45,705 nt of DNA from Chara braunii. Lineage: Eukaryota; Streptophyta; Charophyceae; Charales; Characeae. The notes beneath the pieces were generated by a model. It saw only the letters and a list, made by a program, of their open reading frames with translations. It had not been told where the DNA came from and did not search any database. The DNA is taken from contig BFEA01000313.1 in NCBI GenBank assembly GCA_003427395.1, forward strand, positions 110,087 through 155,791, given 5' to 3'. Shown here in pieces: positions 10,421 to 20,589 of the stretch. Every line of letters starts with the position of its first letter. Position 1 is the first letter of the stretch. The translations under genes were made by a program, and so were the position numbers.

Positions 10421-12147
10421 CGATTTTTGCGATCCACCCTGGATAGGGAAGATTCTACCATAGGTCTACCTTGCTTGGGCACTGGTTTAGAGGTAGGCTT
10501 AGACTTAGTTGCAGGAGAATTTTGAGTGGGAATGTGCTATGGAGATTCATTCCCCATACACTGATAATCTAGCCTTGAGGTTGACCTTTCTTGTGATACA
10601 GGTCCTCTTGATCGTTCCGATTGAGGATCAGGATTAGATTCAGCTTGATCCTACAAGGATCACCTTCTATTATCACGAATAAAAGGTCGATTGCCGATTC
10701 GTCAGTTTACGATTCAACTCCAATCCACTCTTGTCACTCAACCTAAAGACTTTAACCCTGTGGTTTGAAATGTTTCATTGTGTTTTTACCCGGACTTTAT
10801 TGAATTGCCATTTAACAAAGGTACTGAATATTTTATTGCTGGAAGAGTGCGCAAAGGTTGAGGTTTGTGTGGCGAAAGCAAGGGGTGTGAGCGTAGAGAA
10901 TGGTTGAAGTTGACCTCATGGAGTGCATGGACTCTGGTTGAATCTTTGATGTGATTGCAGATATGTTTGTTGATTCCGACTTTGGATTTGACTGTCAGCG
11001 CTCACATACATATATATATGGCTGAGAGGAGTCTCACTGTGATTGTGAGAAGTGATCGTCACATATTTATAACTTTTTATATTTATATAAATACATATGT
11101 CTTGAGTGTTTCGCTCGGCCGACGGTGACCGTGCGTAACGGTTAAACAAATTATGGTTTTGAGAGAGAAGGAAAATCCCTTGTTACTCTTTGCTTTTTTT
11201 TATTTATAATTTATAGTTGGACGTTGTAGTCCGTGGCAGCCGTCAAAGTCAAATCCCTTGACTTCTCTCCAGACCCTAGGTGAAGGAGCTGGTCTCTAGG
11301 GCCATAAGAGACGATTGTCACCACAGGTATGAACCTGTGTACCACCCACTCTCCGCAGGGTGTAGAAGAGGGTGTGGTTCTCAACCACGCTTGGCGGTTG
11401 TCCAATGTCGAGAGATTAACCCTCAAGGCGCGTGTCAGCCAACACTTGAGTGTCGAATGCGACCCTCGAGATCGAGGATCGCATGAGTATGGGTACTACA
11501 TAGTACGCCATCATTGCGACCGCTTGCATTGCTAGTCGATATGAGTACTAGGCCCTGCGTCCGCGCGGTTTTATACTAAGTCTCGTGCGTGACGCCTATC
11601 CGATTTCCGCGTCAGAAGATTATGGGATGGCTACTGAAGGGACAACGAGTGTTGTCGCATTGTTTGATGTGTGTGCGTGTGTTTTATTTTTGTGTTCGTA
11701 GAGTGCTATGCGCGTGGTGAGTGGGATACGTCCTAGTCGATCGATGACAAGTCGCGCTTGGGACTTCAACCCCCCAAGATGTCGGTTCGCGTGCGGGTTC
11801 GATAGAGGCGTAATACCGCACATACCCTCTATGCTACAGCGAACGAGAAATGTCCTCGGCTGGTCCACCTCTGCGATTGCAACTGATTAACTTTCGTACT
11901 GTGGACTGGTAGCTCGGTGGGGATATGCCCACCGAAGGGAGGTGACAACCTCCGTAAGGTGGAGGTAAGTCGTGCCTCGCGTAGGCCCTATCCTGTCGTA
12001 GGGGTTCGCGAGAGGTATGGTTGGCGCACTCGACCGGAGCTGCTTGCGGAAGCTCTATATGTATTCGGGACGAGGAAGAAGGCCAACTCCTGCGTGACGC
12101 GGTCGGGAACGTCCCGCACTGCCTTGTGCGGTGCCGGGCCGATGCGC

Positions 12148-13062
12148 TTAACATCGCTCATCGTATTTCCTCCTCTCTCTATTCCCTTTTTCATCATTTC
12201 CTCCATTCTTTCTGGATTTTGAGGAATCCCCTCTTTTACCATAGTGATTATNATCATCATCATCATCCTCATCATCATCACTTTCTGCTCTTTTCTTCCA
12301 TTTTTCGTCTGCAGCATGACTAACAGACATATAGTTGGCCATAACCCTTTGAATAATATTTTCAGCACTCAGATTGTTCCTTCTGTTCATACCGTTCTCA
12401 GTTTTCCAAACTTTGGTCAATGTACTGATCTGATCCAGTGACCATTTGTTGTGAGAAACCGTAGGTAGAGTCCTGACAATTGCAACCATTTCATCTCATC
12501 TGAGAGGGTAGTGCTGAGCTTGATTAAGAATTGTTTGCTTTTCATTGTTAGTGAAATTGGTTAGGAAAATATGACATCTATGAGCTTCATCCAAGTATAG
12601 AATTCTTCTGGCCGTTCTGATAAAAGTTTGGAGAAAAACATTGAAAGTGTCATACTTAGCTTTTCTGATGTTGAGGAGATCCTTGGTAGTAGTTGGAAAA
12701 TAATTTTTTTCAAATTTTATTTTCATTCTTTCTTTGACATCTTCTCATGTAGTGGCCCCTTCCATCAACTCTTGAACAGTTAATCTCGAGTCAGTGTCAC
12801 AATAAGATAGCAAGTGCTTCAGTCGTTGCTTGTATGTGTAACCATAACTAAGCTCAAATAATTCATACTCATCCAATAAATCATTTACTTGAGGTCCTCT
12901 GAAGCATGAAATCCTCTCATCTGGCCTCTTTGCTCTTGCAATGTCTGATCCTCCTTTTATAGTATCAACTCTCTCTACCAGCTCCCGCATAACACCTACC
13001 AGAACCTCCTCATTAGTCCTTGCAGAAGAACTTGGTCTTCCTCGTCCTACCATTTTGACCAT
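12148..13062 (-). pseudogene. Retrotransposon gag-like protein, truncated, two in-frame TGA
   Basis: From ATG at 13,062 a single frame of 305 codons runs on the minus strand to TAA at 12,148-12,150. It is interrupted only by TGA at 12,745-12,747 and 12,496-12,498. The N-terminus is charged, and the middle ('LMEGATT', stop, 'EDVKERMKIKFEKNYFP') fits the retrotransposon gag pattern, in which a tryptophan normally precedes the (D/E)xxK helix. The first TGA occupies that Trp position. The second ('HYPLR', stop, 'DEMVAIVRTLP') is also one base from TGG. The C-terminus is acidic then basic (a D-rich run with one ambiguous base at 12,252), and the last codons lie in the end of large repeat copy 1, which therefore truncated it. 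No protease, RT or integrase follows. Confidence 0.6.
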
Positions 13063-13123
13063 AGACTCTCCCTGATACTTTTTTCTCTCTCTCTGTCACT
13101 TATGTCCTCTCTTTTCTTATTTT

Positions 13124-13390
13124 TCAGTCTCTCACTCTTCTTGCCAGAGATACAGGTTCGTTACTCTCTTCCCTTGTTTGTTCTACCCCTTGAGAGTTCT
13201 GTATATAGAGGGTGTAGACAATAATTAACTGGATAGTGATCAGTGGCAATGCAATCCTTTTCAGTCTTCCAATATAGTCCTCAATCAACTCTCTCTCATC
13301 ATTCCTGCTCAATCTCCTATTGTACCCTTTTACAGTACCACGGATCATAAAGTATCGGGTCAGGTCTATAATCTCATAGTCAAATTGCAT
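13124..13390 (-). pseudogene. Unrecognised family, N-type segment (unit G)
   Basis: An 88-codon open segment ending in TGA. It shares a pattern with the segments at 13,486-13,683 and 18,006-18,224: a hydrophobic strand, 'G.V..' and then a long helix-like stretch ('YFMIRGTVKGYNRRLSRNDE' here, 'FEIMLEGRIVKIEGILRISD' in the neighbour). No catalytic motif is visible and I do not recognise the family. TAA stops follow shortly in the same frame. It is probably an exon or remnant of one of several tandem paralogues on this strand. Confidence 0.4.
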
Positions 13391-13485
13391 TGCTTACAAA
13401 CCGTTGCTGATTCTTTTGGCAAGGAAGACTCGTTCCCTAGAGGAATGGTATGATATTCTTTCAACAGTCCCCACTTTCACCACCT

Positions 13486-13683
13486 TTAATAAATAGTTGA
13501 TCTCATTCTGGTAGTGACAACTCTCAAAGCAGAATCTCTCATTTGATCAAGGAAAGGTTGCAAGAACTCAAGTTCATTCAAGGTAAAGAGGTTCCTATCA
13601 GAAATCCGAAGAATTCCTTCTATCTTGACTATTCTTCCTTCCAGCATAATCTCAAATGTTAGCTGCTCAACGAAGTTGGGCAT
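13486..13683 (-). pseudogene. Unrecognised family, N-type segment (unit F)
   Basis: A 65-codon segment from ATG at 13,683. 'LTFEIMLEGRIVKIEGILRI' aligns without gaps to unit G and loosely to the segment at 18,006-18,224. The frame meets TAA and then TGA, after which it again looks protein-like ('KEYHTIPLGNESSLPKES'), suggesting decay rather than a true end. Its function is unknown. Confidence 0.4.
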
Positions 13684-13786
13684 CGTTAACCATCATAGAC
13701 AATATATGAAAGATAAATCTAAGGATGAACATAATTAGGAATCTCAAATTTGTACTCAAAGGTACTCAGAAGCAGGGATTTTATCA

Positions 13787-14119
13787 TCACAGTAGAGTCT
13801 TCTCTCTTACTCTACCAACATTGGTAATAGTCTCCGGTAGAGGCATCCAATCTCTCCTGTCCTCAAACCCATCAGCAATTAAAAATCCAAGAAGTTTCTC
13901 AAACTGACTTACTCTCACTCCCCATGTCACTTTTCTTTTCAACTTTTCTAGCCACTCTTTTGTTCGCTCGAGATTGATATATGCCCACAGACACTCCAAA
14001 TAGTCAACTTCCTCCTCTAGACAGACTGAGGCGTAAACCCTCACGTCTAGACTGCCAGAGTTCAGGAACTTGACCACAGGAGAGAGAAGGTTAACAACAG
14101 TCGTATTTTTCATCACCAC
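13787..14119 (-). pseudogene. Unrecognised family, C-type segment (unit E)
   Basis: A 110-codon segment ending TGA-TGA-TAA. 'KVTWGVRVSQFEKLLGFLIA' and 'DWMPL' align without gaps to 'RVEWGLMPVTYETVLIPPIP' and 'NWLPL' of unit C, establishing common descent. The conserved 'LW' tryptophan is intact here (TGG). The first codons derive from the end of the foldback element at 14,084-14,552, so the natural N-terminus has been replaced. Confidence 0.5.
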
Positions 14120-14552
14120 TTCATGACACCCTTCACCACTTCAGGATGTAGTCTGCCTAAACATATGGTTTTCAAGGTCTTCGGACCTTTCACCACTTCA
14201 GGACCATCCAGATCTGAAAATCCTGAATGGTCATGAAGTGGTGAAAGGTCCGAAGACCATGAAAACCACTTGTTTAGGCAGGTTGCATCCTCAAGTGGTG
14301 AAGGGTGGTTTTCATGATCTTCGAACCTTTCACCACTTTAGGACCATTCAGGATTTTCAGACTGCCCCAAACTCTCACTTGACCACTTCAGGACACCCTT
14401 CACCACTTCAGGATGCAACCTGCCTAAACAAGTGGTTTTCAGGGTGTTCGGACCTTTCACCACTTCATGACATTAAAGATTTTCAGACTGCCCAAAACTC
14501 TCACTTCAAAATTTCCATTCCTGAATTTTCAGATACCCGATAACCGTTTGTG
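14084..14552. mobile_element. Foldback MITE, copy 1
   Basis: The interior is a long palindrome built from 'caccacttcaggacc' and its complement 'gaagtggtgaaag' (arms about 14,155-14,215 and 14,218-14,290, then further repeats). It starts GAAGGTTAACAACAG and ends GATAACCGTTTGTG, the same ends as the copy at 15,064-15,446. The flanks are a mutated direct repeat (CCACAGGAG / CCACAAGAA). Direct-repeat length of 9-12 bp fits a Mutator-like non-autonomous element. Confidence 0.7.
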
Positions 14553-14687
14553 CCACAAGAATGTGAAATATTATATGTCCTCTTCCACAAGTCTCATATC
14601 TCAGAATTACAAAGGGATTATCATACCCCGTCACCTCGTAAAGTTTGCCCATCAGAGTAGTTATCCTTGCTACTTAGAGTACTCTTC

Positions 14688-15077
14688 TTAAGCCCTCTTC
14701 ACCTTCCATACAAAATCTATCATGGCTGACGAGTTGTCCCTTGAAAAGGTAAGCCCCTCAACAGGAGGAGATAGTATCCCAATGAAAGGTCTGACATAGG
14801 TAATCCAAGATAAACTTTCCCCTTCTCGTTCTAACCTTCTTTTTTCATCATGCACAATGTCCGACGCTCGTTGTCAACATGAATATTTTCTACATTCTTT
14901 AAATTTTTGTCTTCGTACGTAAATTCCAACATCATACTCATCAAGATCAATAAAATAACAGGTAAGAACATACATACCATCGAGTTCCCATCCCAAGTTC
15001 CTTAGCACTTTATACCTCACAATTTCGTAGGGAATCGCCGCTCTCCTTGCTACAGAATTAAGAGAGAAGGTTAACAA
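14688..15077 (-). pseudogene. Unrecognised family, C-type segment (unit D), TGA at conserved Trp
   Basis: The segment reads from about 15,077 through 'IPYEIVRYKVLRNLGWELDG' and 'YFIDLDEYDVGIYVRR', meets TGA at 14,874-14,876, and continues in the same frame for 61 codons to TAA at 14,688-14,690. The part after the TGA ('HDEKRRLEREGESLSWITYV', 'RDNSSAMIDFVWKVKR') aligns without gaps to unit B ('LREKERFERESKSFIGSTRF', 'RKNSSTVIEFAFKVRR'). The TGA falls exactly on unit B's Trp in 'ERCW'. Conserved features of the family are PYE near the start and YD(I/V).(I/N)YV. The function is unknown. Confidence 0.55.
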
Positions 15078-15446
15078 CAGTTGTATTTTTCATCACCACT
15101 TCAGGACTCCCTTCATCACTTCAGGATGCAGCTAGCCTGCCTAAATAGGTGGTTCTCAGGGTCTTCCGACCTTTCACCACTTCAGGACCATTCAGGTCTA
15201 AAAATCATGAATGGTCCTGAAGTGGTGAAAGCTCTGAAGACCCTGAAAACCACCTGTTTAGGCAGGCTACATCCTGAAGTGGTGAAGGGTGGTTTTCCTG
15301 GTCTTCGGACCTTTCACCACTTCAGGACCATTCAGGATTTTCAGTCTGCCCAAAACTCTCACTTGACCAGTTCAGGACACTCTTCACCACTTTAGGATGC
15401 ACCCTGCCTAAACAGGTGGTTTTCAGCTACCCGATAACCGTTTGTG
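15064..15446. mobile_element. Foldback MITE, copy 2, with 12-bp direct repeat
   Basis: It has the same ends (GAAGGTTAACAACAG...GATAACCGTTTGTG) and the same palindromic interior as the copy at 14,084-14,552. It is flanked by a perfect AGAATTAAGAGA at 15,054-15,065 and 15,447-15,458. The perfect duplication implies a younger insertion than copy 1. Termini are only weakly inverted (GGTTA core). It lies between units D and B of the tandem family. Confidence 0.75.
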
Positions 15447-15553
15447 AGAATTAAGAGAATTAAATAGTTAACCAGAATCTTCCTTACTCAGCTTCCTATA
15501 TCCACTTCCCAACCTAATACAGAGTTTCACTTTTGAAGGTACGTATGATCGGT

Positions 15554-15979
15554 TCATTTGTACCCTTGGTCCCTTCTCACTTTAAATGCAAACTCAATCA
15601 CAGTGGACGAGTTCTTTCTTGACAAAATATTGGGTAAAGGAGGAACTGGGAATCCTTCAAAGACAGCAAACCGGGTAGATCCAATGAAGCTCTTACTCTC
15701 TCTCTCAAATCTCTCTTTTTCTCTCAACACAACCTCTTCAGCGAATCCCCAACATCTCTCATACAAAGCCTCAACACTCCTCTCTTGATGGACATAGATC
15801 CTTATATCATACGTGTCCAGATCGATGAAGTAAAATGTCAAAATATAGAGTCGTTCCTGTTCTCATCCACTCTCGCCGATTTCATACTTGACAACCTCAT
15901 ATGGGAACACTTCTCTCTTACTTAGGGTATTCAGTGATTTCATGAGGCACTCAACCTTCTCTTGACCCGGGCCTGAACC
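15554..15979 (-). pseudogene. Unrecognised family, C-type segment (unit B), TGA at conserved Trp
   Basis: The frame runs from about 15,979 ('LMKSLNTLSKREVFPYEVVK') through TGA at 15,863-15,865 to 'LYILTFYFIDLDTYDIRIYV', 'YERCWGFAEEVV' and 'VPPLPNILSRKNSS', ending with TGA at 15,554-15,556. The internal TGA (...GESG, stop, EQERLYIL...) aligns with the Trp of unit D's 'NLGWELDGMYVL', where the codon is TGG. So B and D each lose, as TGA, a Trp that the other keeps. A TAG about 10 codons upstream of the 'FSRGSG' stretch limits extension. No known domain is recognised. Confidence 0.55.
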
Positions 15980-16028
15980 TCTGCTAAATTTTGACCTTCT
16001 CTATCTGATTTCTTATGATGAAGTCTCT

Positions 16029-16442
16029 TTAATTCTCATGACCTCCAATTCGTCTCTCCCATTTCAGTACCATGCTGATCAGTGGTAGCCAATTAGTTCC
16101 ATCACAATAGTTGTCAGGAATAGGAGGGATCAGAACAGTTTCATATGTTACTGGCATTAGACCCCATTCCACTCTCTTTTTTTGTCTAATTAAATCTGCC
16201 TTCTCATCATAAAGAGATTGCATTGCAATTCTCCATAACCAGTTAAATGTCTCACCATCATCACAGTCTCCCTTTTTGACATAATTACGGATATCGTAGA
16301 TATCTCCCTCCAAGAAGCGAGCCAACACTATGCTAATGGCCGAATTACCAGAACGGTAGACCCAACAATGCTCATACTGATAGGGGAATATACCTTTTGT
16401 AGTTATTATCGAGAGTTCTTTTAATGCATCAATAGTTAGCAT
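16029..16442 (-). pseudogene. Unrecognised family, C-type segment (unit C), longest open copy
   Basis: A 137-codon open segment ending in TAA and the best preserved unit. Order of landmarks: 'KGIFPYQYEHCWVY' (PYE/PYQ motif), 'LARFLEGDIYDIRNYVKKGD' (YDIR.YV motif), 'NWLWRIAMQSLYDEKADL' (conserved Trp followed by an amphipathic helix), 'RVEWGLMPV', 'IPPIPDN', 'TNWLPLISMVLKWERR'. Predicted soluble and mildly basic. The upstream sequence is disrupted in this frame (TAA), but another frame reads protein-like up to the start, so an intron or frameshift is likely. It sits just left of the assembly gap, in series with units A, B, D and E. Confidence 0.5.
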
Positions 16443-16604
16443 TCTTGATGAAATCTCTGAGCCCTTGACTCTTTCTTTCCCTCCTTAGTATTTCAAGAGC
16501 ATCATAGGTTCATAAGGCATACCTGAGATCAAGTCTGATTTTCTTCAATCAGTAATATCAATCTCCTTCTCCAGTCCAGTGTGGTGCCTCACACAAGGAA
16601 AGAT

Positions 16605-17299
16605 NNNNNNNNNNNNNNNNNNNNNNNNNNNNNNNNNNNNNNNNNNNNNNNNNNNNNNNNNNNNNNNNNNNNNNNNNNNNNNNNNNNNNNNNNNNNNNNN
16701 NNNNNNNNNNNNNNNNNNNNNNNNNNNNNNNNNNNNNNNNNNNNNNNNNNNNNNNNNNNNNNNNNNNNNNNNNNNNNNNNNNNNNNNNNNNNNNNNNNNN
16801 NNNNNNNNNNNNNNNNNNNNNNNNNNNNNNNNNNNNNNNNNNNNNNNNNNNNNNNNNNNNNNNNNNNNNNNNNNNNNNNNNNNNNNNNNNNNNNNNNNNN
16901 NNNNNNNNNNNNNNNNNNNNNNNNNNNNNNNNNNNNNNNNNNNNNNNNNNNNNNNNNNNNNNNNNNNNNNNNNNNNNNNNNNNNNNNNNNNNNNNNNNNN
17001 NNNNNNNNNNNNNNNNNNNNNNNNNNNNNNNNNNNNNNNNNNNNNNNNNNNNNNNNNNNNNNNNNNNNNNNNNNNNNNNNNNNNNNNNNNNNNNNNNNNN
17101 NNNNNNNNNNNNNNNNNNNNNNNNNNNNNNNNNNNNNNNNNNNNNNNNNNNNNNNNNNNNNNNNNNNNNNNNNNNNNNNNNNNNNNNNNNNNNNNNNNNN
17201 NNNNNNNNNNNNNNNNNNNNNNNNNNNNNNNNNNNNNNNNNNNNNNNNNNNNNNNNNNNNNNNNNNNNNNNNNNNNNNNNNNNNNNNNNNNNNNNNNNN
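16605..17299. other. Assembly gap (695 N)
   Basis: A run of N. The 45 bases immediately before (16,560-16,604) and after (17,300-17,344) are identical, so the contigs may overlap or a duplicate may have been split. Open frames through the N run are artefacts. Confidence 0.97.
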
Positions 17300-17542
17300 A
17301 ATCTCCTTCTCCAGTCCAGTGTGGTGCCTCACACAAGGAAAGATAAGACTCAGTTAGCAACTGGGTTTTTTCAAGAGAATAATGACTCAAGAAAAATTGT
17401 AAAATCAGTCTGAAAAATTCATAAATTGTCAACAGTTCTCAAGACCTAATCAAAGCTCAAAGTTGTTTGCTAACCCAGGCTCGTTCTTGACACGAAAATT
17501 TTTCATGTCTCTGGCAACAACGCCATTTTTGTCGCACTTTTT

Positions 17543-17968
17543 TTAGTCCAGCCACTGCGGGCGACCAGAAAGAGAACAGGCTGTCATGCAGGATTTTGAT
17601 TGTTGATTGCAGTAAATATACCTCTTTGCCAGATCCACGAAGCTGCGGATCAGCTTCGTACCACTCTCGTCAAGTTTTTCTTCCCTCTCCTCAAGATACC
17701 TTGCTGCTGTGAGTCAAACTGAATCGAAATGCTCATGAGCCTCCTTCCCCTTTCTCACATAGAGTCTTAGGTCATGAATGGTACCACCTGCGAACTTAAT
17801 AAGGAGAGCATAGACTGACAGGTCACCTTGCCTGAAGCCAATGGCGCTGACATATTGGTATTGGAAGACATCCTTAAGTGCGATCTGATTGAGGTTGGCC
17901 AGGACTAGCTCACTTACGGGATAAGACTGAACTGCACTCATATGCAAAGTAGATGTCGAAATGTTCAA
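17543..17968 (-). pseudogene. Unrecognised family, C-type segment (unit A), TGA at conserved Trp
   Basis: Reads 'LKDVFQYQYVSAIGFRQGDL', 'IKFAGGTIHDLRLYVRKGKE', then 'EHFDSV', TGA (17,714-17,716), 'LTAARYLEEREEKLDE' and on to TAA at 17,543-17,545. The TGA aligns with the second Trp of unit C's 'FNWLWRIAMQSLYDEK'. The preceding bases on the coding strand at about 17,920 contain GTAAGTGAG, a good 5' splice site, so this may be an exon separated by a short intron from the segment at 18,006-18,224. The function is unknown. Confidence 0.5.
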
Positions 17969-18224
17969 TGATTCGAGTAGAGAACACTTCTAGTTGACGC
18001 TGATCTCAGGCATAAATAGAGATAACAGGGCTCTGATTGATTTCAGACTGAAAATTTCTGATAATCCGGACAATTGAGTGTTGAATTGTAAGTGACAATG
18101 ATACTAACTGGTTTCTCGGTTGACCGATTTTGATCAAGGTTCCTGATACCCCTTTTCCACTAACTTGATACTGCTGAAACTGATGAGTCACTGAATAGTG
18201 GTTACTTGGCAAGGCACAGAACAT
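17938..18224 (-). pseudogene. Unrecognised family, N-type segment (unit H)
   Basis: From 18,224 the frame reads 'FQQYQVSGKGVSGTLIKIGQ' and 'IQHSIVRIIRNFQSEI', meets TGA at 18,006-18,008, and continues 'DQRQLEVFSTRIIEHFDIYF'. It resembles units F and G in the 'G.V.G.L' strand and following helix. It precedes unit A, giving the order N-type then C-type within one presumed gene. Internal TGA again; no TAA or TAG until past the splice-like site. Confidence 0.4.
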
Positions 18225-18382
18225 AGTTCATATGATTGTAGGTCACGGTCCTGTTCGTTCAATAAGAAAACAACATACTGCCCACTTAGCGGCACATAGA
18301 GTTATGGGATATATACGATTTGAGCGTCGCTTTACTGATCAGACATGCGGGTGAAGTCCTTGCGGGGAGGGATCTAACACTT

Positions 18383-18589
18383 TCACTTTCTTTCAGGTCT
18401 CATAATAGCCTGTTCGACCGTCTCGAGAGACGAGTAAGTACTGTATAATTTACCACTAGTCCCATAAAAGCATACGACGTATTCAATGATTACCTGATTT
18501 TCTACCATTGTTAGTGCGCATTCTCTCATTAACTTCAAGTAGCACTGAAAGTCCTCAGGTGTTCCTCCTTCCCGAGTCTCCGACTTATC
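18383..18589 (-). pseudogene. Unrecognised family, X-type segment (X1)
   Basis: Reads 'TPEDFQCYLKLMRECALTMV' then 'IIEYVVCFYGTSGKLYSTYS' and 'QAIMRPERK', ending in TGA. It aligns, almost without gaps, to the segment at 27,928-28,178 ('SVEYVIYLYGHDGKQSGTHS', 'QAMVKSENN'). Shared residues are EYV, YG, GK, T.SSL and QA(I/M). It lies upstream of unit H on the same strand, suggesting the order X, N, C within an ancestral gene. The family and function are unknown. Confidence 0.5.
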
Positions 18590-19337
18590 TTAGATAAGAG
18601 CATAGGTTACTGATAAAACACCCTTGCTCCCCATGATTCACTTGTTTTGCAGGAGCTCATGACCACCATTCTAAGTGGGGATCATAAGAAAATTCACTTA
18701 GAGAGCTTGACTAGTGTCCAACAGTATCAATCTTCGGTCCCAGACAAATACGCTACGATTGACTGAAGTCTGATGCGATTGATGAATGTACACACAGAAG
18801 GGCGGTGGGTACAACCAAGACGGGCGATCAATTTCCGAGGGGGAACTCCCTGAGGTGAGATTGGAGCCTTCCAATTTCGAAATTGGCAAATTTTGAAGTA
18901 GGGAGGTTATTTCCTGAAATATTTTTCTCGCCGTTCGCGCCAGGAAAAGAAGTTGTGCCTAAGAAAAAACCAGCTCCGCCGGTCTGCATATTTCCTGGGA
19001 AGAAGGGAAGGGGGGAAGGGGGGAAGGGGGGAAAGGGGGGGGAAGGGGGGGGAAGGTGGATATTATGTATGTTTACCCGTCAGAATTGCTTACCCGCTTA
19101 TACCCATCTGATTTTTTTTTTCACCACCCTTTAACGGTTGTACCCATGCTTTTTTTTTTTTTGGGTGCCCATACCTGCGTTTTTTCCCTTTTCACTGCCA
19201 GTACCCGCCCATGTCTGCCCGTGATCTCCACGCAGTGCAACCCTGCCTGCCCATACCGATGCCCCCCTTTGGAAGGGTACTCGTACCTGCCCATAACCTG
19301 CCGATTACAGTTGGGTACGGTCGGGTACGGGCAACGG
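18590..19337. other. G-rich and TACCC-rich spacer, no gene
   Basis: 19,000-19,055 is (GGGGRA)n-like on the + strand with many G runs, a possible G-quadruplex. 19,070-19,337 holds scattered TACCCG/GGGTACGG motifs and two T runs. A short frame on the minus strand at 18,698-18,889 may be a further decayed family piece, but I cannot support it. Confidence 0.5.
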
Positions 19338-20589
19338 TGTCGAGCGCATCGGTCCGGCACCGCACCAGGGCAGCGCGGGACCCTCCCGGTCGTGTCACGC
19401 AGGAGTTGGTTTAAATCCTTTGTCGCAAATATACATGTGGAGCTTCCGCAAGCCACTCCGGCCGAGTGCGCCAGCCATACACCTCTTGAGCCCCTACGAC
19501 AGGATAGGGCCTACGCGAGGCATGACTTACCTTCACGTTACGGAAGTTGTCACCTCCCTTCGGTGGGCGTATCCCAGCCGAGCTACCAGTCCACAGTACG
19601 AAAGCTAATAAGTTGCAATCGCAGAGGTGGATCAGCCGAGGGCGTTTCTTGTTCGCTGTAGCATAGGGGGTACGCGAGGTAATACGCCTTTATCGGACCC
19701 GCACGCGAACCGACATCTTGGGGGGGCTGAGATCCCAAGCGCGGCCCGTCGTCGGTCGACTAGGACGCATCCCACGCACCACGCGCACACCACTCCAACA
19801 AAACACAAAAATAAAACACACACACGCACACATACGAAACGACACAATACAAACGACGCGACAACGCTCCTAGCCCCTCGGTAACCGTCCCATAACTTTC
19901 CGATGCGGAAATCGGATAGGCGTCGCGCGCGGGACTTAGTACAAAAACCGCGCGGACGCAGGGCCTACTCATATCGACTAGCAATGCAAACGTACGCAAG
20001 CAGTCGCAATGATGGTGTACCATATAGTACCCATATTCATGCGATCTTCATTAATCTCGAGGGTCGAATTCGACACTCAAGTGTCGGTTGACACGCGCCT
20101 TGAGGGTTAATCTCTCGACGCTGGACAACCGCCAATCGCGGTTGAAGACCACACACCCTCTTCTGCACTCTCTGCAAAGCGGGTGGTACACAGGTCCATA
20201 CCTGTGGTGGCAGTCGTTTCTTACTGCCCCGGAGATAGGCCCCTCTCCAGACATGGGCAGAGGTCAAGGGGTTTGACTTTGACGGCTGCCACGGACTACA
20301 ACGTCCAACTATAAATCTTAAAAAGCAAAAATAGACCGAAGGTCCCCTTTATCCCAAAAGGAAACAAAACCTTGAGGTTCTCTTCCCTTTTCGGGTAGTG
20401 TCAGCGACCTGTAATAATCCCAAGCGTTCGCGCGTATGTGTAGGTCCCTTTTTTATCCCATAACTGTTAAACACTAGGGCGGCGAAACATCGTGCGTGGG
20501 ATTCTTAATATAAGGTCGCGCAGCTGCAGGGCAGTTTCATACCAACCAAACGATGCCAACCATACGTGGTAATCGCGGCTCCGGCCTCG

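Larger units (their letters stand above)
5183..12153 (+). mobile_element. Large non-coding repeat, copy 1
   Basis: It starts TGTCAGCGCGAATACCC and ends GATGCGCTTAACA. Colinear similarity to the inverted copy at 19,338-27,726 runs from end to end: the 18-bp near-palindrome, a U6-like segment, a conserved block at 8,480-8,760, the hairpin array (9,000-9,815), the ~120-bp tandem units (10,080-10,420), and a GC-rich tail at 11,200-12,150 that is visibly the best conserved part. It carries no credible protein. The right end abuts, and appears to truncate, a gag-like frame at 12,154. I see no target duplication around this copy (flanks gtaagc / tcgctc). The TGTNR-type ends fit a Ginger-like TIR transposon or an unusually long solo LTR, and neither is proven. 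Internal frames are not called. Confidence 0.7.

Noticed and set aside
16545-17432. Long open frames of 250-295 codons across the N run
   Set aside because: They are produced by N bases and have no sequence content.
12148-18589. Nuclear code with TGA read as tryptophan
   Set aside because: Suggestive, but TAA and TAG stops also occur in the same class of relics, TGG is used normally, and biased decay explains the data. Kept as a test, not as a claim.
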